Translations under genes and position numbers: made by a program | Shown here: positions 44,368 through 54,611 of the stretch, in pieces | Layout of the letters: the number at the start of each line of letters is the position of its first letter | How positions within the stretch are numbered: position 1 is the first letter of the stretch | Origin: Chitinophagaceae bacterium | Lineage (GTDB): Bacteria > Bacteroidota > Bacteroidia > Chitinophagales > Chitinophagaceae | Length of the DNA: 64,000 nt | Direction of reading: 5' to 3' | NCBI GenBank assembly: GCA_004028765.1 | Contig: SAIX01000049.1 | Location: 22,765 to 86,764 of the forward strand | The notes under the pieces: generated by a model | Told to the model about the DNA's origin: nothing | Seen by the model: only the letters and a program-made list of their open reading frames with translations | Databases searched by the model: none

Positions 44368-45912
44368 ATGGACATTAAAAAAATAAAGACCCTCGGCCAG
44401 TTAAAGAAAAGCGGTTATCAACCACTTGGTGTGAAAGAAGAGATCAGGAAAAACCTGGTGAACAGTATCCGAAATAAAGAAAACCCTTTTGAAGGGATAC
44501 TGGGTTATGAGGATACCGTGATACCCGATACCGAGCGCGCATTGTTGAGCCGACACAATATTTTATTTCTCGGTTTACGCGGACAGGCCAAAACAAGAAT
44601 GGCTCGGCAGATGATCGAACTGCTGGATGAATATATTCCTGTTGTGGCAGGAAGCGAAGTGAATGATGATCCATTAAACCCTTTGAGCAAGTATGCGCGT
44701 GACCTGATTGCCGAACATGGTGATGAAACACCCGTGCAATGGCTGCACAGAAGCGAGCGCTATGGTGAAAAACTTGCGACACCCGATGTAAGTGTTGCCG
44801 ATCTCATCGGAGATATCGATCCTATCAAAGCGGCTAATCTCAAACTCAGTTTTGCAGATGAGAAAGTGATCCACTATGGCATCATCCCGCGAAGCAACCG
44901 GGGCATTTTTGTGATCAACGAATTGCCCGATCTGCAGGCGCGTATACAGGTGGCACTGTTTAATATCCTGCAGGAAGGGGATATCCAGATACGCGGATTT
45001 AAACTCCGGATGCCACTCGATATTTTATTTGTATTCACGGCCAACCCAGAAGATTATACCAACCGCGGAAGTATTGTAACACCCTTAAAAGACAGGATCG
45101 AAAGCCAGATACTGACGCATTATCCCAAAGACATTGAAACCTCACTCGCCATTACGGAACAAGAAGCAGAAATACTTCCTGAGCAGAAGGATAAAATTGA
45201 TGTAAGCGATCTTGTAAAAAGATTGGTGGAACAGGTAGCTTTTGAAGCGAGGGCCAATGAATATGTTGACAAAAAAAGCGGTGTGAGTGCAAGGCTTACG
45301 ATCGCCGCGTTTGAAAATGCCGTAAGCAGCGCAGAGCGCAGAGCGATCATCCACAACGAAAAAAATACACAGGTATGGATCAGTGATCTCTCAGGTATCA
45401 TCCCTGCGATTACTGGTAAAATTGAACTGGTATATGAAGGTGAACAGGAAGGGCCTTACCAGGTAGCGGTGAACCTGCTTGATAAAGCCATCCGCACACA
45501 GTTTGCGCAATATTTCCCCAATCCTGATCAGTTAAAAAAACGCAGGGGAAGCGGCAAACGTTCTGTTGAGGAGAAAGAACCCGAGAACCCTTATAAAACC
45601 ATTTCGCGCTGGTTTGATGCCGGTAACCACCTTGATCTTTTACTGGATATGAAAGACGCCGATAAGATCGCTGCTTTATACAAAGTGGATGGATTGTATG
45701 GGTTTGTAAAAAAATATTACCCGCATGCCAACGAAAAAGAAAATGCATTACTGATGGAATTCGTGCTGCATGGGCTATCTGCTTATTCGATGATCAGTAA
45801 AAAAATGATCGCCGGTAAAATCGAATTCAAAGACCTGGTAGGCAGTATGATGAACCTTGGTTCAATAAATATGGACGATGAAGAAAGTGGTTTTTCGGAA
45901 GAAGACTATTGA
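44368..45912 (+). CDS. AAA+ ATPase (magnesium chelatase/MoxR-like) with altered Walker motifs
   Basis: 514 residues from the ATG at 44368; the longer frame to 44296 is repeat DNA and was rejected. The ATPase region has a P-loop position ILFLGLRGQAKTRMARQM, where Ala replaces the second-last Gly of GxxxxGK[ST]. The Walker B position is GIFVINELPDLQARI with Asn where Asp is usual. The sensor-1 region is VFTANPEDYTNRG followed by the TPLKDRIESQI motif of ChlI-type ATPases. Partner is the VWA protein upstream. Whether it hydrolyses ATP normally cannot be said from sequence. Confidence 0.87.
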   Translation: MDIKKIKTLGQLKKSGYQPLGVKEEIRKNLVNSIRNKENPFEGILGYEDTVIPDTERALLSRHNILFLGLRGQAKTRMARQMIELLDEYIPVVAGSEVNDDPLNPLSKYARDLIAEHGDETPVQWLHRSERYGEKLATPDVSVADLIGDIDPIKAANLKLSFADEKVIHYGIIPRSNRGIFVINELPDLQARIQVALFNILQEGDIQIRGFKLRMPLDILFVFTANPEDYTNRGSIVTPLKDRIESQILTHYPKDIETSLAITEQEAEILPEQKDKIDVSDLVKRLVEQVAFEARANEYVDKKSGVSARLTIAAFENAVSSAERRAIIHNEKNTQVWISDLSGIIPAITGKIELVYEGEQEGPYQVAVNLLDKAIRTQFAQYFPNPDQLKKRRGSGKRSVEEKEPENPYKTISRWFDAGNHLDLLLDMKDADKIAALYKVDGLYGFVKKYYPHANEKENALLMEFVLHGLSAYSMISKKMIAGKIEFKDLVGSMMNLGSINMDDEESGFSEEDY

Positions 45913-46140
45913 ATATCGAACAGATGAACAAGGAACAGCGGAAGTGAAAACATTTTAATCACACTTTGCGAAACTTTGCACCTTTGCGGCTTCGCGAGGA
46001 ATTTTGTGAGTGGTGAATGGTGAGTGGTGAGTATGCATCCGCAATCCGCTGATTCGGCAATTCGTGAATCGTCAATGGTGAATGGTGGGTATGGTCAGAT
46101 CGTCTCTGTCACTAATAAACCAATAAACAACTAAACCCAT
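45905..46140 (+). repeat. Composite dispersed repeat, full order a-c-d-e-d-f
   Basis: Word a (GAATATCGAACAGATGAACA, AGGAACAGCGGAAGTGAAAA), then CACTTTGCGAAACTTTGCAC (c), GTGAGTGGTGAATGGTGAGT (d), GCATCCGCAATCCGCTGATT (e), GTGAATCGTCAATGGTGAAT (d), then CTAATAAACCAATAAACAAC (f). The AAA+ gene's TGA stop is the first TGA of word a. Same order as the minus-strand element at 19318-19553. Confidence 0.85.
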
Positions 46141-46142
46141 AC

Positions 46143-47270
46143 TCAAATCAGGTCTTTCAGTTTCTCCACCACCTCGTCTATCTGTTCGCGGGTATTGTGT
46201 TTGCTGAATGAGAAACGAACCGTAACCTGGTTCGGGTTATTATTGATCGCCCTGATCACATGCGAGCCCTGGTCGGCACCGCTGGTACAGGCGCTTCCGC
46301 CACTGGCGCAGATATGATTGATATCGAGGTTGAAAAGGATCATCTCGCTTTTTTCTGTTTTCGGAAAACTTACGCTCAAAACAGTATACAGGCTTCTTCC
46401 CAAGGGATCGCCATTGAATGCTACCCCCCTGATATTTTTTTTCAGTTTTTCGAGCATATACAGTTTTAATCCCTTGATATAACTGCTCTCGGCCTCATAA
46501 TTTTCTGTTGCCAGTTGCAGAGCTTTTGCAAAACCAACAATGCCATACAGGTTTTCGGTACCTGCACGCATATTGCGTTCCTGGCTGCCGCCATGTACAA
46601 AAGGCTTGATCTTTACATTTTCATTGATATAAAGCATACCTACGCCTTTGGGGCCATGAAATTTATGTCCGGCCCCCGTTACAAAATGAACGGGTGTATT
46701 GCGGAGATCAAAAGGAAAATGCCCAACGGTTTGAACCGTATCGCTGTGAAATATTGCATTGTACAATTTGCAGAGTTCGCCAACGGCATGGATATCAAGA
46801 ATATTACCGATCTCGTTATTGGCATGCATCAGTGTAACAAGGCATTTTTCTTCACTCTCGGCCAATAAACGTTCCAGGTCTTCAAGATCAATATGCCCAT
46901 TCGGCAACAGCTTTACATAACTCAGTGAAGCTTCTCCGTTATGGTACAGGTATTCCACCGTATGGGTGGTTGCATGGTGTTCGATCACAGAAGAAATGAT
47001 ATGTCTGCAGCCGAGATCGCGTACGGCCGCCGTGATGGCGGTATTGCTGCTTTCTGTTCCGCCGCTGGTGAAAAATATCTCTGCGGGATGCGCATTCAGG
47101 ATTTTAGCCACCGATTTACGCGCATTCTCGATCGCCATCCGCGATTCGCGGCCATAACTGTAGATCGAAGATGGGTTCCCGAAATATTCGGTCATATACG
47201 GCATCATCGCTTCCAATACCTGCGGGTCAAGCGGGGTAGTAGCGGCATTGTCGAGATAAATTCTTTCCAT
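46143..47270 (-). CDS. Cysteine desulfurase (NifS/IscS family)
   Basis: 375 residues, PLP class V aminotransferase fold. Markers: YLDNAATTPLDPQVLEAMMP, TSGGTESSNTAITAA, MHANNEIGN, the PLP lysine in FVTGAGHKFHGPKGVGMLY and the sulfur-carrying Cys in CASGGSACTSG. It takes sulfur from cysteine for Fe-S clusters or tRNA thiolation. No iscU, mnmA or suf genes are next to it, so its precise acceptor is unclear. Confidence 0.94.
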   Translation of the reverse strand: MERIYLDNAATTPLDPQVLEAMMPYMTEYFGNPSSIYSYGRESRMAIENARKSVAKILNAHPAEIFFTSGGTESSNTAITAAVRDLGCRHIISSVIEHHATTHTVEYLYHNGEASLSYVKLLPNGHIDLEDLERLLAESEEKCLVTLMHANNEIGNILDIHAVGELCKLYNAIFHSDTVQTVGHFPFDLRNTPVHFVTGAGHKFHGPKGVGMLYINENVKIKPFVHGGSQERNMRAGTENLYGIVGFAKALQLATENYEAESSYIKGLKLYMLEKLKKNIRGVAFNGDPLGRSLYTVLSVSFPKTEKSEMILFNLDINHICASGGSACTSGADQGSHVIRAINNNPNQVTVRFSFSKHNTREQIDEVVEKLKDLI

Positions 47271-47283
47271 CCGGCAAAGATAA

Positions 47284-47373
47284 GAGAGTTAGGAGTTTGG
47301 AATTAGGAGTTAGCAGTTAGGAGTTTGGAGTGGTTTGTACTCCTAATTCCTAGCTCCTGACTCCAGACTTTCC
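47284..47373. repeat. Inverted pair of repeat word h between iscS-like and grpE genes
   Basis: GGAATTAGGAGT (47299-47310) is the exact reverse complement of ACTCCTAATTCC (47339-47350), loop 28 bases, with further degenerate copies outward. The genes diverge, and grpE's presumed promoter lies just to the right. Confidence 0.75.
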
Positions 47374-47413
47374 CTCCTTCCTGCCATTTTTTCCCGTTTC
47401 TTTGCCCCGGCAA

Positions 47414-47421
47414 TATTTTTG
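47414..47421 (+). promoter_or_regulatory. -7 element upstream of grpE
   Basis: TATTTTTG fits TAnnTTTG, 29 bases before the grpE ATG. The TTTG at 47401-47404 is too close to be its -33 partner. Tentative. Confidence 0.4.
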
Positions 47422-47450
47422 ACAGTATTGCCATACAACGAAAAAAAGCT

Positions 47451-48020
47451 ATGGAAGAGCAAGAAATGACCCAAAACATGGAAACCGCCGACACTTTGAA
47501 CGGAATGGATATCAATGCTGACGAAAATGCAGCCGGTACCTCGCACCTGAATGAACCGGTGGCCGATGAAAACCAGGTGGAAAAACTGGAAGCCGAACTG
47601 AAAGAGCAAAAAGACAAATACCTGCGGCTGATGGCAGAATTCGACAATTTTCGCCGCCGTACTGCAAAAGAAAGGCTCGAGATCATGCAAACAGCCGGAA
47701 AGGAAGTGATCGTATCGCTGCTCGAAGTGCTGGACGATTGCGACCGTGCTGAAAAACAATTGCAGGGCTCTGAGGATATCGCTGCGCAAAAAGAAGGGGT
47801 GATGCTGGTATTTAATAAACTCAGAAATACACTTCAGTCAAAAGGCGTAAAACCCATGGATAGTATCCACACCGATTTTGATGTGGAGAAACATGAGGCC
47901 ATCACTGAAATCCCTGCCCCGGATGCAGAACTGCAAGGGAAGGTGATCGATGAAGTGGTAAAAGGATATTACCTCAACGATAAACTCATCCGCTTCGCGA
48001 AAGTGGTTGTGGGCAAATAA
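47451..48020 (+). CDS. grpE: GrpE nucleotide exchange factor
   Basis: 189 residues. An acidic N-terminal tail (MEEQEMTQNMETADTL) leads to a long helical region (residues about 40-85, ending with LMAEFDNFRRRTAKE), then the family signature DVEKHEAITEIPAP and the terminal YYLNDKLIRFAKVVVG. It releases ADP from DnaK in the heat-shock chaperone cycle. Followed 48 bases later by dnaJ, so the two are likely co-expressed; dnaK is elsewhere. Confidence 0.95.
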   Translation: MEEQEMTQNMETADTLNGMDINADENAAGTSHLNEPVADENQVEKLEAELKEQKDKYLRLMAEFDNFRRRTAKERLEIMQTAGKEVIVSLLEVLDDCDRAEKQLQGSEDIAAQKEGVMLVFNKLRNTLQSKGVKPMDSIHTDFDVEKHEAITEIPAPDAELQGKVIDEVVKGYYLNDKLIRFAKVVVGK

Positions 48021-48062
48021 CTATTCGAGCGATCATACATGAACAGGTTTCATGCTAATTAA

Positions 48063-49235
<1,173 letters not shown>

Positions 49236-49237
49236 CA

Positions 49238-49272
49238 TTAAAAAAGGGAAGCATTTTGCTTCCCTTTTTTAA
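49238..49272. terminator. Bidirectional intrinsic terminator after dnaJ
   Basis: A 16-bp perfect stem (TTAAAAAAGGGAAGCA with its complement) with a 3-base loop. It carries T tracts on both sides and serves both dnaJ and the convergent beta-propeller gene. Confidence 0.93.
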
Positions 49273-49284
49273 TGAGTCGTAAAA

Positions 49285-50304
49285 TTATTTTTCCAACACA
49301 AGCACCTGGAAAGAACCGGGTATCATTTTGGGCCTCGTATTTTTTGGCGCATCCGCCGGAAGTGGTTCATAATCGGCTGTGGGTAGATACAGTTTATGTG
49401 TTTTTTCATCGAGCGCAATGGTCCTTGCGCCGCGTTTGGTAGGGATATTCTCAAGCACTTTGTAATCATCGGCACTGTTTTCTTTTACAACTGTTACGGT
49501 GCCTTCGCCATTGGATGTAAAAATGAGCTTGGTGGCGGGATCAAAAGCCACACCATCACAGCCATCACCGATGGGGACTTTGGCCACGATTTTTCCGTTC
49601 TCTGCGTTCAGTACAACCAGTTGCTTGTCGCAGGTTGAAAACAGTCTTTTGGTTTTGGTATCTATTGCAAGCCCGGTAGGGCCTTCAGCACCCTCGAGTG
49701 ACCAAAGGTTGAGCAGTTTGTTCTGAACCACATCCACTTCGGCAACCTGGTTTTTATCTTCGAGGTTAATATACAGTTTGCCTGCATTGTTGCTTACGAT
49801 CGTCTCCAGTTTTGTACCGCCGATGGCAATGGTTGCGACCACCTGGTCGGTGGCAGGGTCGATCAGAGAAATATCGCCCCCGCTGTGATTGCTTGTAATG
49901 ATTTTTTTGGAGAAAGGGTCATACATGATCCAGTCAGGGTTTTTACCGGTAGCTACCTGGCCAAGCACTTCATTTGTTTTGAGGTTAAATACGGTAACAT
50001 TATTTGTGCGGCCGTTACTGGTATATCCTTTGTTTAATTCAGGGATAAAAGCCACACCATGTATCCCCTGTGTATTGGGGATGATACCAACCGAATCACC
50101 GGTATTTTTATTCAGGATATTTACCTGTGTGCCGTGTGAAAGATATAACCGGCCGGAAGATTTATTCACCGCCGGATAATCCCATCCGCCCGGGCTGGCG
50201 ATGTGAAAAGTTTTACCGAGATGATAACCGCTGGATTGTGCGAAAGATCCTGTTTCCAGAAATGCGGATAATAATACCAGTAAACAGGCTGATAATTTTT
50301 TCAT
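49285..50304 (-). CDS. Exported YncE-like beta-propeller protein
   Basis: 339 residues: signal peptide MKKLSACLLVLLSAFLETGSFAQ followed by YVTN-type propeller repeats. Typical blades: SGRLYLSHGTQVNILNKNTG, GYTSNGRTNNVTVFNLKTNE, KKIITSNHSGGDISLIDPAT, KLIFTSNGEGTVTVVKEN. Such proteins are periplasmic scaffolds or binding proteins of uncertain role. No catalytic motif visible. Confidence 0.88.
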   Translation of the reverse strand: MKKLSACLLVLLSAFLETGSFAQSSGYHLGKTFHIASPGGWDYPAVNKSSGRLYLSHGTQVNILNKNTGDSVGIIPNTQGIHGVAFIPELNKGYTSNGRTNNVTVFNLKTNEVLGQVATGKNPDWIMYDPFSKKIITSNHSGGDISLIDPATDQVVATIAIGGTKLETIVSNNAGKLYINLEDKNQVAEVDVVQNKLLNLWSLEGAEGPTGLAIDTKTKRLFSTCDKQLVVLNAENGKIVAKVPIGDGCDGVAFDPATKLIFTSNGEGTVTVVKENSADDYKVLENIPTKRGARTIALDEKTHKLYLPTADYEPLPADAPKNTRPKMIPGSFQVLVLEK

Positions 50305-50391
50305 TTTTTGCTATTTGATGGTGATCGATTGAAAAGGTAAGGTAAGGGATTCTGATGATGCCCGGTATGAATAATCGGTTAACAGATGGGC

Positions 50392-52149
50392 TCAGTCTTT
50401 TTTCTTCTTTTTGGGTGGCTGGTATATCCGAACCATTTTCTCTGTGAGTAAAAGAAATTCATTTTGCTGCGGGTCTGAAACGTTTACAACGGTTCTTGCG
50501 AAACTTAATACATCCTCAGGGAGTAAATTCCGGGTAAATTTCGATTTTTTCAGCACCGATCCCAGCATGGCAACAGCCGTTGCAAAACGGTAGCAGCTGT
50601 CAATTGCGTTGATCTCGGTAAACTGAAACGGCACCGGGAAAGTCTGTACCTGTGCGGCACCGTTGTTTGCAGATTTAAATTGCAACGATAACATGGCAAG
50701 TTTATCTCCCGTTTTTTTTTCAGCACCGGCTTTCGGTTCTATTTCAAAAACTGCGATCATCGAATGCCCGCTGCCAACTTCCCCGCCTTCCAGTTCGCTG
50801 GTACTGTCTTCGGTCGCGTTGAGTTTGTTATCAAAACCGATCAGCCTGTATGCAGCGATGCTTCCCGGTTCAAACTGTATTTTCAGGTATGCATTGTTTG
50901 CAACGGCATATAAAGTTTGTGTAAATTCTTTCACCAGTATTTTCTGTGCTTCCTGCAGGTTGTCGATATAGGCAAAATTACCATTGCCTTTTTTGGAAAG
51001 TGTTTCCAGTTTGCTGTCTTTATAATTCCCCATACCCACACCCAAACAGGTAAGATAAATCCCCGTTTTTTTGTATGCGGTGATCATGTCTTCCAGTTCC
51101 CGCTCAGTGGTTTGGCCAACATTAAAATCCCCATCCGTTGCAAGCACCACACGGTTATTCCCGTTTCGGATAAAACTTTTTTTTGCAAGGTCGTACGCAA
51201 TGCGGATCGCCCCTTCTCCCGGTGTATCGCCGCTTGCGGTTAGTGAATCGATCGCATCGCTGATCTTTTGCTTCTGGTCACCGCCTGTGGGCGATAACGC
51301 AACCCCCACACCTCCGCCATACGTAACAATCGTGATCGTATCAATACTGCGAAGGTTTTGTGTGAGCATTTTAAAAGCAGATTGCAGCAGCGGTAACCGA
51401 TTCGGTTTATCCATCGATCCCGAAATGTCGATCAGGAAAACAAGGTTGGATGGCGGTATCTTATCGAGATCCAGCATCGGTGCCTGGAGGTGGATAAAGA
51501 GTAATTGATTTTTAGGCTCCCATGGGCAGGAGCTGAGCTGTGTGCGGTATTGAAATTCTGTATGGTTCTGCGTAAAACCTTTGGTGAAATCAAAATAGTT
51601 CAGCATTTCTTCAATGCGCACTGCATCTGCCGGAACAGCCATCCCGTTATTGATAAAACGACGGATATTACTGTAAGATGCTTTGTCGATGTTGAGCGCA
51701 AAACCTGTTTCGGGGTATTGGCTTGCGTTGATGAAAACATTTTCCACCTGGTTGTTGTAACTCTCTCCCTGTGTAGAAAATATAGCCTGTTGTGCGTTGC
51801 GCAGGTCTGTGGTTTGCGACAAAAGTTTTTTCGCATACAGGTGTGCCGTAGTGGGCAGCATCTTTAACTGCAGGTTCTGAAACCGCCTCGTATCTACAAA
51901 ACACCGGAAACTTTCATACCCATCCATTGATAAACTGATGGTATCATACATCGCTGTGGTAGTGATACCAAAGGTTCCCGCTGTGCCGCTGTAATAGGGA
52001 AAACTGCCGCGGGATGTAAGCTGGATCTTTACCCCTTCAAGCAGCCTGCCCCGCTCATCCCTGATTTCGCCACGCAGGTAATACTGCCCGTTCACGGCGG
52101 TGGCGGCAAGCAAAAACAGCCATATCCCTGCGAGGGCTTTCATTGGCAA
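50392..52149 (-). CDS. Exported VWA-domain protein (YfbK-like)
   Basis: 585 residues (or 583 from the second Met at 52143): signal peptide, a carboxypeptidase-regulatory domain (LRGEIRDERGRLLEGVKIQL), a helical region containing FINASQYPETGFALNIDKAS and the von Willebrand A domain with MIDAS FLIDISGSMDKPNRLPLLQ and ATDGDFNVGQ. The C-terminal part is the YfbK-type extension. Located in the cell envelope. Function not known; ends with a Lys-rich tail. Confidence 0.87.
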   Translation of the reverse strand: MPMKALAGIWLFLLAATAVNGQYYLRGEIRDERGRLLEGVKIQLTSRGSFPYYSGTAGTFGITTTAMYDTISLSMDGYESFRCFVDTRRFQNLQLKMLPTTAHLYAKKLLSQTTDLRNAQQAIFSTQGESYNNQVENVFINASQYPETGFALNIDKASYSNIRRFINNGMAVPADAVRIEEMLNYFDFTKGFTQNHTEFQYRTQLSSCPWEPKNQLLFIHLQAPMLDLDKIPPSNLVFLIDISGSMDKPNRLPLLQSAFKMLTQNLRSIDTITIVTYGGGVGVALSPTGGDQKQKISDAIDSLTASGDTPGEGAIRIAYDLAKKSFIRNGNNRVVLATDGDFNVGQTTERELEDMITAYKKTGIYLTCLGVGMGNYKDSKLETLSKKGNGNFAYIDNLQEAQKILVKEFTQTLYAVANNAYLKIQFEPGSIAAYRLIGFDNKLNATEDSTSELEGGEVGSGHSMIAVFEIEPKAGAEKKTGDKLAMLSLQFKSANNGAAQVQTFPVPFQFTEINAIDSCYRFATAVAMLGSVLKKSKFTRNLLPEDVLSFARTVVNVSDPQQNEFLLLTEKMVRIYQPPKKKKKD

Positions 52150-52220
52150 CGGGCTTTCTCTTGTTAAGATAACGATGAAAACCCGGAAATGATATAGGAA
52201 GCACCTGAATTTGCAGAACT

Positions 52221-52763
52221 TTAGCCTTCTTCGCTGAGCTGGTACAATTCGCGGATATTGCGGCCAAGCCCGTCATAATCGAGTCCATAGCCGAGAACAA
52301 ATTTATTCGGGATGGAAAAACAGCAGTAATCAATCGGCACTTCAAATTTTGTGGCTTCGGGTTTGTGCAGCAGGATGGCTACTTTGAGTGATGCAGGTTG
52401 CTGGTTACGCAACTGCGGCAGAAACTCATGCATGGTTTTCCCTGTATCGATGATGTCTTCAAGTATAATGATATGTCTTCCGGCAATATCTGTATCAAGC
52501 CCGATGGCTGTAATTACCTGCCCGCTGGATTTGGTGCCTTTGTAAGAAGCCAGTTTGATAAAACAGATCTCCGCTTCAATCGTGAGGTATTTGAAAAGAT
52601 CGGATGAGAACATAAACGACCCGTTGAGGATCGAAATAAATAAAGGTTTTTTACCGGCATAATCCCTGTTCAGTTGTTCAGCCAGTTCTTTTACTTTTTC
52701 CTGGATCAGGTTTTCAGGAAGATAGGGTACAAAATGTTTGTCGTGAACTTTCAACACCGGCAT
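52221..52763 (-). CDS. hpt: Hypoxanthine-guanine phosphoribosyltransferase
   Basis: 180 residues, type I PRTase. Visible: PLFISILNGSFMFSSDLF, the hood-proximal SYKGTKSSGQVITAIGLD segment and the PRPP motif HIIILEDIIDTGKTMHEF, then KFEVPIDYCCFSIPNKFVLGYGLDYDG. Salvages hypoxanthine and guanine with PRPP. Length matches bacterial Hpt. Confidence 0.93.
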   Translation of the reverse strand: MPVLKVHDKHFVPYLPENLIQEKVKELAEQLNRDYAGKKPLFISILNGSFMFSSDLFKYLTIEAEICFIKLASYKGTKSSGQVITAIGLDTDIAGRHIIILEDIIDTGKTMHEFLPQLRNQQPASLKVAILLHKPEATKFEVPIDYCCFSIPNKFVLGYGLDYDGLGRNIRELYQLSEEG

Positions 52764-52797
52764 AAAATGAATTTGGATGATCTGTAAAATAAAGAAT

Positions 52798-53889
52798 TTA
52801 TCGTGGAGCGCGGGGCGAGGTTTTTGAAACCGGCGCCACAGTTCTTAATAATATTTTATCACCCGCTTTTAATACTGTGGTTGCATCAAGATGATTGTAT
52901 TCCTGGAGGCTCTCCAGCCGAACACCCTCGGATTGTGCAATATCATACAGCGTTTCGCCTGCGGTTACCACATGAAAATCAGTGGCCCCTTTTTTCTGTT
53001 TCTTTTCAATGAACAAAAGCCTGTCATGGTCAAGGATATCCATGGGTGTGAGTTCATTGTATTCGATCAGTTTCCCCAGCGGAATATCAAACTGGTTCGC
53101 CAGCGACAGCAGCGATACCCCTTCCTTTCCGAGGATCACTTTTGAATGATTGATGGTAAAAATACCTGCGGGATAATTCAATGTTTTTGGTGAAGCAGTT
53201 GCAGACACCACAGGTGCTTCATTTTTTTCTTCTGCCTGGGGTTCTGTTTTTTCTTTTTCGCCCGGCGAAGCTTTTACCTGTACGGTTTCAGCACTGGCTT
53301 CTTTTTCTGCAACCGGGGGTTGATGGGAAGCTGCTGTGACATCTGTCGGGGAAACAGCTTTCGCAGGTTGATTATGCATCCTTGCAATGGCCTGCAAACT
53401 GTATTGCTGCAGGTTATAGTCGTTGATCACTTTCAGCAGTTTCTGCGGATAAGTGGGACTCGTGGCATAGCCTGCTTTTTTCAATCCCTTTGCCCATCCT
53501 TCATAATCGGTTGGGTCAAGGTTGAAAAGAAAGGCATAATGCGGCCGGGTTTTCAGGAAATCGGAATGGTCGCGGTAAGAATCTTCCGCGCTGGGATACA
53601 CACGGAAACATTCGCCTTTGGCATCATCATCGTGATAGGTTTTGGCACCCGTCCATTCGGTTTTGCATTTGATGCCAAAATGGTTGTTCGAAACTTTTGC
53701 GAGTATGCTTTCCCCGGATTGAGATTCGAGTATGCCCTGCGCCAGTGTGATAGCGGCAGGCACACCTGAACGGATCATCTCCGAGATGGCCAGTTCTTTG
53801 TACGTATTGATATACGCTTCTGCTTTCTCTTTTTGCGCGTGTACCTGCAATGCAAACAGCACGTATAATAAAACCAGGGTTCTTTTCAT
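52798..53889 (-). CDS. Exported glucosaminidase (GH73) with two LysM-like modules
   Basis: 363 residues from the ATG at 53889, which overlaps the upstream gene's stop as TGATG. Signal peptide MKRTLVLLYVLFALQVHAQ. The glucosaminidase domain has AITLAQGILESQSGESILA with catalytic-type Glu and FGIKCK. The linker is Glu/Lys-rich (residues about 210-245), and the C-terminal LysM region contains FHVVTAGETLYDIAQSEGVR and INHSKVILGKEGVSLL. Likely a peptidoglycan hydrolase. Confidence 0.9.
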   Translation of the reverse strand: MKRTLVLLYVLFALQVHAQKEKAEAYINTYKELAISEMIRSGVPAAITLAQGILESQSGESILAKVSNNHFGIKCKTEWTGAKTYHDDDAKGECFRVYPSAEDSYRDHSDFLKTRPHYAFLFNLDPTDYEGWAKGLKKAGYATSPTYPQKLLKVINDYNLQQYSLQAIARMHNQPAKAVSPTDVTAASHQPPVAEKEASAETVQVKASPGEKEKTEPQAEEKNEAPVVSATASPKTLNYPAGIFTINHSKVILGKEGVSLLSLANQFDIPLGKLIEYNELTPMDILDHDRLLFIEKKQKKGATDFHVVTAGETLYDIAQSEGVRLESLQEYNHLDATTVLKAGDKILLRTVAPVSKTSPRAPR

Positions 53890-54536
53890 CACATTTTCTT
53901 TTGTATCATCAATATCCCGTCGCGCAGGGTTACCAATACCTGTTCGCTGCGGGGGTCATTTTTTACATGTTCATTAAATGCCTGTATGGCCATGGCATTT
54001 TTTCCGCTTACTGTTTCTTCCAGCACCTGCCCGTGAAAAAGCACATTATCGGCCAGGATCAGTCCGCCGGGGCGTAAAAGCGGCATCACCAATTCATAAT
54101 AACCGATATAGCCTGGCTTATCCGCATCAATAAAAACCAGGTCCCAGGTTTTCTGCAGTTGCGGAATGATATCGATCGCATTTCCCGTATGCTGGTGTAT
54201 CTGTTCTTTTTTTACCGACCTGTTGAAATAAGCCTGTGATAAGGCAGCATCTTCGGGTCTCAGTTCAATCGTATGCAATTCTCCCTCCGGTACCAGCCCT
54301 TCAGCGAGGCACAAAGCGCTGTATCCTGTAAAAGTTCCTATCTCTAAAACGTAACGGGGCCGTAAAATTGTACTGATCATGGAAAGAAATCTTCCCTGTA
54401 CATGGCCGCTCAGCATATGTGGCTGAGCATGGTGTTCGGTGGTGAACCGGTTGATCTCCTGCAGCAAACTGCTTTCTTCCGTCGTAAAATCTGCTGCATA
54501 GACCTCTGCCAGGGGGTGAATCAGATCCATGCGCAA
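53889..54536 (-). CDS. SAM-dependent O-methyltransferase
   Basis: 215 residues, class I methyltransferase of the catechol/caffeoyl-CoA O-methyltransferase type. Markers: LEIGTFTGYSALCLAEGLV with the SAM loop, TIELRPEDAALSQAYFN, WDLVFIDADKPGYIGYYEL and GGLILADNVLFHGQVLEE. Metal-dependent O-methylation of a diol-like substrate is likely; the substrate is unknown. Translationally coupled with the glucosaminidase. Confidence 0.93.
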   Translation of the reverse strand: MRMDLIHPLAEVYAADFTTEESSLLQEINRFTTEHHAQPHMLSGHVQGRFLSMISTILRPRYVLEIGTFTGYSALCLAEGLVPEGELHTIELRPEDAALSQAYFNRSVKKEQIHQHTGNAIDIIPQLQKTWDLVFIDADKPGYIGYYELVMPLLRPGGLILADNVLFHGQVLEETVSGKNAMAIQAFNEHVKNDPRSEQVLVTLRDGILMIQKKM

Positions 54537-54611
54537 ATATAATCAATGATACTTTGATACCAGTATGCCCTCCCAGATGAAGCCAATCAGTTCAAAAATT
54601 AAAAGAGATTT

